Program-made: the position numbers and the translations under genes
Origin: a virus
Virus record (IMG/VR): IMGVR_UViG_3300027754_000330
Location: 1-29,154 of that record
Reading direction: 5' to 3' (one strand)
Length of the DNA: 29,154 nt
Part shown: in pieces, positions 22,629 through 29,154 of the stretch
How positions within the stretch are numbered: position 1 is the first letter of the stretch
Layout of the letters: the number at the start of each line of letters is the position of its first letter
Notes under the pieces: model-generated
Told to the model about the DNA's origin: nothing
What the model saw: only the letters and a program-made list of their open reading frames with translations
Databases searched by the model: none

Positions 22629-23825
22629 ATGGCAAAGAAGGATACTGCAGCAGCGAAGACCGCTGCTGATGATTTCACCAGCGAGCTCATCTCATCCCTA
22701 AACAAGGACCATGGGTCACGAATCGCGTACAACCTCGCGGTCGATGCATCCCCGACGCATGTGAAGCGTTGGATCTCGAGCGGTTGCAAGCAGCTCGACC
22801 TTATCATCGCGAACAGGCCCAGCGGTGGGCTCCCGGAGGGACGTATCGTCGAGATCTTCGGTCCTCCGTCGATCGGAAAGTCGCATATTGCAACGCAGAT
22901 CGCTCGATCCACCCAGGGCATGGGTGGCATCGTAGTCTACATCGATACCGAGAATGGTACCTCGGTCGAGAACTTGGCGGCTCTCGGCGTTGATGTCTCG
23001 AAGCGATTTGTCTACGTCGACACACACTGCACCGAGGAGGTTCTCGACATCGCCGAGAAGACGATCCTGAAGGCAAAGGCGATGGCAAAGGACGTCCCGA
23101 TCACCATCATCTGGGACTCAGTCGCCGCAAGCTCACCCAAGGCTGAGCTCGAGGGTGCCTACGACAAGGATACCATTGGTCTCCAGGCCCGTGCGATCTC
23201 GAAGGGCATGCGAAAGATCACCGGTGTCATCGGTGACCAGAACGTCCTCTTCGTCATCCTCAATCAGATCCGCACAAAGATCGGCGTCATGCACGGTGAT
23301 CCCACGACGACCCCCGGCGGCATGGCGATCCCGTTCCATGCCTCGGTCCGTCTCAAGCTCGGTGCCGGCGCGCCGATCGAGAACAAGCAGGGCGAGGCGA
23401 TCGGCATCAACGTCTGGGCGAAGACGATCAAGAACAAGGTCGCGCCTCCCTTCCGCAAGGTGCACTTCCGGATCATCTTCGGTCAGGGCATTGAGGAGCA
23501 TGAGGAGGTGTTCGACGTCCTCCGCGAGCACGGTCCGGACATGGTGAACGATCATGAGGTGAGCATCGAGGGCACCGCAGCGTGGAAGACGATGCGAGTC
23601 ACGAATGAGAAGAACGAGAATATCGTGGAGAAGAAGTTCCACAAGACCGATTTCGGTCAGATGTGGAAGGATCCGCAGTACAAGCCGTGGATTGATGGTC
23701 TTCTCGAGAGAGCTCTCATCCGAACCGCGGTGAACACGGCCGATCTTGACATCGATCCTGAGTCCTACGAGGAGATGCGAGCTCTTCGTGACCAGATGAC
23801 CGGCGACATCGACCCGGAGGCCTAA
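22629..23825 (+). CDS. uvsX: RecA-like recombinase (UvsX)
   Basis: Forms ATP-dependent filaments on single-stranded DNA and carries out strand exchange for recombination-dependent replication and repair. Seen in sequence: the SGCKQLDLIIAN...SGGLPEGRIVEI lead-in, Walker A GPPSIGKS (residues 78-85), a TENGTS segment near 105, Walker B ITIIWDSVAA with D163, LFVILNQIRTKIGVMHGDPT for the loop 1 region, and TTPGGMAIPFHASVRLKL for the DNA-binding loop 2 region and following strand. The 398-residue length matches T4 UvsX (391). AAGGAG lies five bases before the ATG. It is preceded by a terminator, so it probably has its own promoter, and is followed without any gap by the nuclease gene, implying coupling. 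It would load onto SSB-coated DNA made by the gene upstream. Confidence 0.92.
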   Translation: MAKKDTAAAKTAADDFTSELISSLNKDHGSRIAYNLAVDASPTHVKRWISSGCKQLDLIIANRPSGGLPEGRIVEIFGPPSIGKSHIATQIARSTQGMGGIVVYIDTENGTSVENLAALGVDVSKRFVYVDTHCTEEVLDIAEKTILKAKAMAKDVPITIIWDSVAASSPKAELEGAYDKDTIGLQARAISKGMRKITGVIGDQNVLFVILNQIRTKIGVMHGDPTTTPGGMAIPFHASVRLKLGAGAPIENKQGEAIGINVWAKTIKNKVAPPFRKVHFRIIFGQGIEEHEEVFDVLREHGPDMVNDHEVSIEGTAAWKTMRVTNEKNENIVEKKFHKTDFGQMWKDPQYKPWIDGLLERALIRTAVNTADLDIDPESYEEMRALRDQMTGDIDPEA

Positions 23826-24788
23826 ATGCTCGGTGGAAGACCCACGCTTCTCGTGGACGGAATGAATGTTTGGTTACGCCATTTCTGTGCAAATCCAACC
23901 CTGGGCGCGAATGGACAGGCCGTCGGCGGGATCGTGGGCTTCCTTAACGAGCTAGGGCAGAAATGTGAGTTTCTGAGCCCAAGGCGAGTGATTGTCGTCT
24001 GGGAGGGAGGCGGTTCTCCCAGACGACGTGCTCTCTTCGCTGAGTACAAGACGAAGCGAAAGCCCCAGAAGCTCAACAGGTACTACGAGGGTGATATCCC
24101 TGACACTGTAGGAAACCGCAACTGGCAGGTTGCGACCCTCGTTCAGATTCTGAAGCTCCTACCGGTGCAGCAGAGCTATGTCACCGACTGCGAGGCTGAC
24201 GATGTCATCGCATACGTCGCCCGCTACCGCCTGAAGGACGATCCGTGCGTCATTATGTCATCGGACAAGGATTACTACCAGCTTCTGGACGATCGTGTCA
24301 GGATCTGGAGCCCAACCTCGAAGTCTTTCGTCAACGAGCCCGACGTCCTGACCCGTTTCGGGTGCACGGCGAAGAATTTCGTGTCTACTCGTTGCTTCGT
24401 CGGTGACGCTTCCGACGGGATCCCGGGAATCGACGGCGCGGGCTGGAAAACTATGGCCAAGAGGTTCCCAGAAGTCGCGGGAGAGGCCCTGCTCAGCCCG
24501 GATGATATTGTCAGCCTTGCAGCTGCGAAGGTGGCTCCGAAGGCCCCACAGTTGTTTCAGAGCATAGTTGACGGAGCTGCCGAAGCACGTCTAAACTGGC
24601 AGCTGATGAATCTTGACGTCTCCTCGCTGTCTGGAAATCAAGTCGGGAAAATCGATTCCGGACTCGAATCATTCAAGCCAGAAGCCAATAAGATGGAGTA
24701 TCTCAGGCTGCTCGTCAGGTCCGGAATCAACAATTTCGATCGAGAGCGCGCTTTCTTTCAACTGACAAGTCATCTTCTTCATACTTAA
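23826..24788 (+). CDS. 5'-3' exonuclease / RNase H (FEN family, T4 RNase H-like)
   Basis: Removes RNA primers and flaps from lagging-strand fragments. The 320-residue protein shows the FEN metal ligands in order: LLVDGMN (D11), a basic arch segment EYKTKRKPQK near 75, CEADDVIAY (E123, D125, D126), SSDKDYYQLL (D147, D149), and VGDASDGIPGIDG (D194, D197) followed by the helix-hairpin-helix region binding duplex DNA. Length agrees with T4 RNase H (305). The ATG immediately follows the UvsX stop (TAAATG) with GACCCGGAGG as possible binding site upstream. It would supply the nuclease function missing from the small polymerase at 19027. Assignment is secure; whether it acts as RNase H or a general 5' exonuclease is not decided by sequence. 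Confidence 0.9.
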   Translation: MLGGRPTLLVDGMNVWLRHFCANPTLGANGQAVGGIVGFLNELGQKCEFLSPRRVIVVWEGGGSPRRRALFAEYKTKRKPQKLNRYYEGDIPDTVGNRNWQVATLVQILKLLPVQQSYVTDCEADDVIAYVARYRLKDDPCVIMSSDKDYYQLLDDRVRIWSPTSKSFVNEPDVLTRFGCTAKNFVSTRCFVGDASDGIPGIDGAGWKTMAKRFPEVAGEALLSPDDIVSLAAAKVAPKAPQLFQSIVDGAAEARLNWQLMNLDVSSLSGNQVGKIDSGLESFKPEANKMEYLRLLVRSGINNFDRERAFFQLTSHLLHT

Positions 24789-24796
24789 GGACACTC

Positions 24797-26188
24797 ATGC
24801 TCTCAAACGAGATTAACGCCGGTGAGGCCCTGTTTCGCCAATATGGGAAGCAGTTCCAGGAAAAAATCTTCCAAAGTCTACTGACAGACCACGCCTGGGC
24901 AGCCCAGATGGTCGAGGTGATGAAGCCCGATTACTTCGACTTGAAGTACCTCGCGTTTCTGACGGACCGCTACTTCAAGCATTTCGAGAAGTTCAAGTGC
25001 TTCCCGACGATGCAGCTCCTGGTGTCGATCATCAAGGAGGACCTGCAGCAGGGTCCTGATGCGATCCTCAAGGACCAGATCATCGACTTCCTGCACCGGA
25101 TGCGGGCGAACCCTGACCCTGGTGACCTCGGCTACACGAAGGAGAAGTCGCTCGATTTCTGCAAGCGACAGGCTTTCCGTGAGGCGCTCGAGAAGGCAGT
25201 CGAGATGGTCGCGACGGATAAGTTCGAATCGGTCGTGGACCTGATGAAGAAAGCCGTCTCCGTCGGCATGGCGAACACCACGGGTCACGATTTCTTCGAG
25301 GATGCTGAGGCGCGCTTCGTGAAGATCAACCGCAACCCGTGCCCGACGGGTCTCAACGTCCTTGACAGCAAGGAGATCTTCCGTGGTGGTCTCGGTCGCG
25401 GCGAGCTCGGAGTCGTTGTGGCACCGACGGGTGTCGGCAAGTCGCACTGGCTCACGGCGATGGGAGCTCACGCTCTCAAGATGGGTAAGAACGTCGTTCA
25501 TTACACGTTCGAGCTCACGGAGACAGCTGTCGGCCTTCGTTACGACTCGAACCTCTGCGGAATTCCCTCGAACGAGGTTCCCGACATGAAGGACGACGTT
25601 CTCAACACATACAAGAACATGGACCTCGGTCGTCTCATCATCAAGGAGTACCCGACAGGTACCGCAACGGTGCAGATGATCAGGAATCACATCGAGAAGC
25701 TGAGCCTGAAGGGGTTCGTCCCAAGTCTCATTGTCATCGACTACGCCGACATTATGAGATCCTCCAGGACCTTCGACTCCCTTCGTCATGAGCTGAAGCT
25801 CGTTTACGAGGAGCTCAGAAACCTGGCGATGGAGCTCAACCTCCCGATCTGGACCGCATCGCAGGCGAATCGTGAGGCGTCGGGTGCGGAGGTCGTCGGT
25901 CTCGAGAACATGAGCGAGGCGTATGGCAAGGCGATGGTCGCTGACGTCGTCGTCTCGATCTCCCGTAAGCCGAGCGAAAAAGCTGATGGGTCAGGTCGTC
26001 TTTTCGTGGCAAAGAATCGAGCTGGGAAGGACGGCGTTCTTTTCCCTATTCACATCGACACCGCGCAATCTAGGATTAAGATTCTTGATGAGAACAGCTT
26101 GACGCTGAGTGAATCCATGACGCAAGATAACAATGATGCCAAGAAGCTCCTGCGCAAGAAGTGGCAGGAAGTTACGGGCGGGAAATAA
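24797..26188 (+). CDS. Replicative DNA helicase (DnaB / T4 gp41-like)
   Basis: A hexameric ATP-driven helicase that unwinds the fork 5' to 3' on the lagging strand. The first 150 residues form the N-terminal helical domain (DHAWAAQMVEVMKPDYFDLKY). The RecA-fold motor follows: GLNVLD...GGLGRGELGVVVAPTGVGKS with K215 of Walker A, HYTFELTE near 235, Walker B LIVIDYADIM with D315, a WTASQANREASG sensor segment near 352, and VVVSISRKPSEKADG. Size (463) is close to T4 gp41 (475). AAGGA precedes the ATG, which is eight bases from the nuclease stop. No primase domain is fused, so a separate primase should exist outside the window. Confidence 0.92.
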   Translation: MLSNEINAGEALFRQYGKQFQEKIFQSLLTDHAWAAQMVEVMKPDYFDLKYLAFLTDRYFKHFEKFKCFPTMQLLVSIIKEDLQQGPDAILKDQIIDFLHRMRANPDPGDLGYTKEKSLDFCKRQAFREALEKAVEMVATDKFESVVDLMKKAVSVGMANTTGHDFFEDAEARFVKINRNPCPTGLNVLDSKEIFRGGLGRGELGVVVAPTGVGKSHWLTAMGAHALKMGKNVVHYTFELTETAVGLRYDSNLCGIPSNEVPDMKDDVLNTYKNMDLGRLIIKEYPTGTATVQMIRNHIEKLSLKGFVPSLIVIDYADIMRSSRTFDSLRHELKLVYEELRNLAMELNLPIWTASQANREASGAEVVGLENMSEAYGKAMVADVVVSISRKPSEKADGSGRLFVAKNRAGKDGVLFPIHIDTAQSRIKILDENSLTLSESMTQDNNDAKKLLRKKWQEVTGGK

Positions 26189-26197
26189 GGAGAAATG

Positions 26198-29154
26198 ATG
26201 ACTTACAGTAAGGCAGAGGTCTTGAGGCGAGCTAGCGAGTACTTCGAGGGAGATGAGCTAGCACCGGATGTTTTCATGAAGTACGCCCTTCGTGACGCTG
26301 ATGACAACATCCTCGAGGCCGATCCGGATCAGATGCACCGTCGACTCGCGAAGGAGTTCGCCAGAATCGAGGCGAAGTATCCGAATCCGATGGGAGAGGA
26401 CGAGATCTACGAGCTCCTCAAGGGTTTCGCGGATGTCGTGCCGCAGGGATCGCCGATGTCAGGAATCGGAAACCCGCATCAGCTCCAATCGCTCTCGAAT
26501 TGCTTCATTGTGGATCAGCCACATGACTCTTACGGTGGCATCCTTTTCTCCGACCAGGAGCAGGTACAGATCATGAAGAGACGTGGAGGCGTCGGAATGG
26601 ATGTCTCCAACATTCGCCCTCGTGGACAGCCCACGACGAATGCAGCGAGGACCACCGACGGCATCGGCGTCTTCATGGAGAGGTTCTCGAACTCCTGCCG
26701 AGAGGTCGCTCAGGGCGGTCGTCGCGGTGCACTCATGCTCACGATCGACTGTCGTCATCCAGAGATTGAGACCTTCATCGATATCAAGCGCGACCTGAAG
26801 AAGGTCACGGGCGCGAATATCAGCATCCGTTTCACGGACGAGTTCATGCAGGCGGTCGAGAGCGGGTCTGATTTCACGCTCCGCTGGCCTGTCGAGGCGC
26901 ATCCGCTCGACGCAGAGATCTGCAAGGTCGTCAATGCGAAGCAGGTCTGGGACAAGTTCGTGGATGCTGCGTGGTCCTCTGCAGAACCAGGCGCTCTCTT
27001 CTGGGACACAATCGTCAATCAGGGTATTGTGGACTGCTATCGAGATGTCGGATACAAGACAATCTCGACGAATCCTTGCATCACGGGAGATTCCCTAATC
27101 GCGGTCGCAGATGGACGAAATGCAATAAGCATTGCACAACTTACGCAAGAGGGTCGTGACGTTACGGTCTATTCTACAGACATCAAGACGGGACGGACTG
27201 TTATAAAGATGGGCAGAAATCCCCGTCTCACCGGGGAAAAGAGAGAGGTCTGGAAGCTAACACTGGATGATGGATCGTCTCTTCGCGCCACCCCAGATCA
27301 CAAGATTCTCCGTAAGGATCTCGTGTATGTTCCTCTCTCCGAGCTGAAGTCTGGTGATAGCATCGTTCCATTCAACTCCTTCGATTCAAACGGATACAGA
27401 CAGATCTGTAATACGGGAGAGAAGCTCAAGGGAGACGGCTTCAGGAATAGACGGCAGTATCGTCTCATTCACGAGTTCTTTGACGGACCAGTTGACGCGA
27501 AAACTCACGCAATCCATCACTTGGATTTTGACAGCTACAACGATCGAATCGAAAACCTGTCCGTTCTTCTTCACGAAGACCATCGCGAGCTTCATGCCTC
27601 CAAAATGAGAGGGGAAAACAATCCCTATCATCGGATGGACGATGAGTGGAAACATAGCTTCGCATCTCATCCAGGAGAAACCAACGGAAGGTTCAGCGGC
27701 TTCACGAATGAAGATCTAATTTCTGAGGGCCAGAAGATCTACGCACGCGATGGAAAGATCACCAAGCGGTCATGGACATCACATGCCAAGTCCATCGGTG
27801 CGCCAGTACACATCTCTAATGAGTTTAGATTTGAAAACTTTAGCAACTTCAAGAGCTGTGTCATTGGAAACCACAAGGTCACCTCTGTGGAATTCGTCGG
27901 CTTTGAAGATGTCTATAACATCACTGTTGATGATAACCACAACTATTTTGTGATTACTTCAAATTCAGATGACAAGTTTATAGAATCTTCTGGTATCTGT
28001 GTGAAAAATTGTGGTGAGATCCCGCTTAGCCCTTACGACTCCTGTCGTCTCATGGTCATTAACCTTACATCGTTTGTGAAGGGACCTTTTGGTGAAAGTC
28101 CCACATTTGACTTCGAGCGATTCAATACGGTTGTCATGAAAGCGCAACGCCTGATGGACGACCTTGTCGATCTCGAGATCGAATGCGTGGACCGGATCCT
28201 CGAGAAGATCGAGAAGGACCCGCAGCCCCAGCACGTGAAGCAGATCGAATGGGATCTCTGGCACAAGATCAGGGCTGCCGGTCGTAACGGTCGACGGACG
28301 GGTCTCGGCATCACTGGTCTTGGTGATGCGCTTGCCGCTCTAAACGTTCGCTACGGTTCGCAACTCTCTGTCGAGACGACCGCTGCCATCTACCAGCACC
28401 TTGCGATGGGAGCCCACAAGTCGTCCTGCCAGCTCGCCGTCGAGCGTGGCGCGTTCCCTGTCTTCGACTATAACAAGGAGAAGGATCACCCGTACCTCAA
28501 CCGGGTTATGAATGCCTGCGGCACTGCGACTCAGGATCAGTGGAGAAAGACCGGTCGACGCAATATCGCCCTTACGACCACCGCACCAGTCGGATCAGTC
28601 TCCTGTCTCACACGAACGACATCCGGAATTGAGCCCGCTTTCATGCTCTCGTACAAGCGTCGTCGTAAGATCACGCAGGGTGATCTCACCTCACGTCATG
28701 ATTACACTGACCCGATGGGAGACCGCTGGCAAGAATACACGGTCTATCACCACTGGTTCAAGAAGTGGATGGACGTCACCGGAAAGACCGATCCGCAGGA
28801 GAGCCCGTACTGGGGCGCGACTGCCAATGATATCGATTGGGAGAAGTCCGTCGATATCCAGGCTGCAGCTCAGCAGTGGGTCGACCACAGCATCAGCAAG
28901 ACCTGCAACCTTCCTAACAGCGCCACCAAGGAGACTGTCAACGCAGTCTATATGAAAGCTTGGAAGACGGGGTGTAAGGGCTTCACGGTCTACCGCGATG
29001 GGTGCCGAACCGGCGTTCTCGTCGCCACCGATGAGCCCAAGAAGGAGACGAAGAAGCTCGAGGACGGTCGACTCATTCCGAAGCGTCCAAAGAACCTTCA
29101 GTGTGACATCCACCGCGCAAACGTCAGGAACGGTGACACGTCCGAGTCGTGGCT
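26198..29154 (+). CDS. nrdJ: Class II (B12-dependent) ribonucleotide reductase with intein, 3' end outside window
   Basis: Reduces ribonucleotides to deoxyribonucleotides for phage DNA synthesis. After removing the intein (27077-28009) the host protein reads QSLSNCFIV (first redox Cys, C102), RRGGVGMDVSNIRPRG, GGRRGALMLTIDCRHPEI, STNP-CGEI (catalytic Cys and Glu), LGITGLGDALAALN, TTAPVGSVS, GIEPAFMLSYKRR, SKTCNLPN and GCKGFTVYRDGCRTGVL; the last block is characteristic of adenosylcobalamin-dependent NrdJ. There is no ATP-cone domain at the N-terminus. The frame is open to the window end, so the C-terminal redox cysteines are not seen. AAGGAG (26187-26192) is five bases from ATG 26198 and two from ATG 26195; the former is better spaced. 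Class II is favoured, but class I large subunits share several blocks. Confidence 0.88.
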   Translation, partial: MTYSKAEVLRRASEYFEGDELAPDVFMKYALRDADDNILEADPDQMHRRLAKEFARIEAKYPNPMGEDEIYELLKGFADVVPQGSPMSGIGNPHQLQSLSNCFIVDQPHDSYGGILFSDQEQVQIMKRRGGVGMDVSNIRPRGQPTTNAARTTDGIGVFMERFSNSCREVAQGGRRGALMLTIDCRHPEIETFIDIKRDLKKVTGANISIRFTDEFMQAVESGSDFTLRWPVEAHPLDAEICKVVNAKQVWDKFVDAAWSSAEPGALFWDTIVNQGIVDCYRDVGYKTISTNPCITGDSLIAVADGRNAISIAQLTQEGRDVTVYSTDIKTGRTVIKMGRNPRLTGEKREVWKLTLDDGSSLRATPDHKILRKDLVYVPLSELKSGDSIVPFNSFDSNGYRQICNTGEKLKGDGFRNRRQYRLIHEFFDGPVDAKTHAIHHLDFDSYNDRIENLSVLLHEDHRELHASKMRGENNPYHRMDDEWKHSFASHPGETNGRFSGFTNEDLISEGQKIYARDGKITKRSWTSHAKSIGAPVHISNEFRFENFSNFKSCVIGNHKVTSVEFVGFEDVYNITVDDNHNYFVITSNSDDKFIESSGICVKNCGEIPLSPYDSCRLMVINLTSFVKGPFGESPTFDFERFNTVVMKAQRLMDDLVDLEIECVDRILEKIEKDPQPQHVKQIEWDLWHKIRAAGRNGRRTGLGITGLGDALAALNVRYGSQLSVETTAAIYQHLAMGAHKSSCQLAVERGAFPVFDYNKEKDHPYLNRVMNACGTATQDQWRKTGRRNIALTTTAPVGSVSCLTRTTSGIEPAFMLSYKRRRKITQGDLTSRHDYTDPMGDRWQEYTVYHHWFKKWMDVTGKTDPQESPYWGATANDIDWEKSVDIQAAAQQWVDHSISKTCNLPNSATKETVNAVYMKAWKTGCKGFTVYRDGCRTGVLVATDEPKKETKKLEDGRLIPKRPKNLQCDIHRANVRNGDTSESW
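27077..28009 (+). mobile_element. HNH-endonuclease intein in the ribonucleotide reductase
   Basis: A 311-residue in-frame protein intron. Block A is CITGDSLIAVADG starting with Cys1 just after the extein residues STNP; block B is SSLRATPDHKIL (TxxH); block F is VYNITVDDNHNYFV; block G is GICVKN ending in Asn311, followed by the extein Cys of CGEI. The usual penultimate His is Lys. Between the splicing halves lies an HNH nuclease domain (AIHHLDFDSYNDRIENL...HEDHRELHASKM, about intein residues 143-180) with a NUMOD3-like GENNPYHRM next to it, rather than the commoner LAGLIDADG type. The DNA is visibly more AT-rich than the flanking reductase gene, supporting separate origin. Splicing would rejoin NP with CGEI, restoring the active site. 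Confidence 0.92.

Noticed and set aside
24878-25789. Long antisense open frame (303 codons) opposite the helicase gene
   Set aside because: It is opposite a clear DnaB-like gene, its translation is dominated by Arg, Leu, Asp, Val and Glu as expected from the complementary codon pattern, and no ribosome-binding site or family motif is seen.
1-29154. CRISPR array, insertion sequence, tRNA genes, integrase or attachment site
   Set aside because: No regularly spaced direct repeats, transposase or integrase motifs, or tRNA cloverleafs were seen; intergenic space is too small for most of these.

Overview
The window is one continuous block of a tailed, contractile-tail bacteriophage genome (myovirus type). 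Every supported gene is on the + strand, packed with short gaps or ATGA/TGATG overlaps and mostly preceded by good Shine-Dalgarno sequences. Codon use is GC-leaning, except in two inserted elements. The combination of T4-type genes (sheath, gp19-type tube, zinc-binding baseplate chaperone, gp32-type SSB, UvsX, RNase H-type nuclease, gp41-type helicase) with a short family A polymerase and a class II ribonucleotide reductase suggests a large myovirus only distantly related to T4. The host cannot be named from the sequence.

Layout. 1-5212: two tandem paralogous tail sheath genes (the first cut by the window start) and the tail tube gene. 5213-6146: a free-standing HNH homing endonuclease with unusual hairpins on both sides. 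6147-7523: a zinc-motif tail/baseplate chaperone, an overlapping small ORF probably reached by ribosomal frameshifting at a run of seven T, and a small unknown gene. 7568-18991: tape measure protein, a small overlapping gene, two very large baseplate/hub proteins and a LysM-like gp53/gpX-type baseplate protein. 19027-21549: a polymerase-only family A DNA polymerase, an unknown gene, an HD-fold protein that seems to have lost its catalytic residues, and a small zinc-finger-like protein. 21550-29154: a structured leader RNA and SSB, a terminator, UvsX/RecA, the 5'-3' exonuclease/RNase H, the DnaB-like helicase, and a class II ribonucleotide reductase interrupted by an HNH intein; this last gene runs off the window end.

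How the parts work together. The first 19 kb would build the tail: tube assembled on the baseplate with length set by the tape measure, sheath around it, chaperones guiding tape-measure and baseplate assembly. The last 10 kb is a replication and recombination core: SSB, recombinase, flap/primer-removal nuclease, fork helicase, polymerase and deoxynucleotide supply. No primase, clamp, clamp loader or separate proofreading exonuclease lies in the window.

The most interesting points are the compact three-helix RNA leader followed by an unstructured purine/A-rich stretch ahead of the SSB gene (reminiscent of the T4 gene 32 autoregulatory operator), the probable +1/-2 frameshift in the tail chaperone pair, the homing endonuclease whose start codon lies in a perfect hairpin, the intein placed exactly at the catalytic cysteine of the reductase, and a recurring ATAGTTA motif upstream of three tail genes. 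All functional calls rest on reading motifs by eye; no database search was run.
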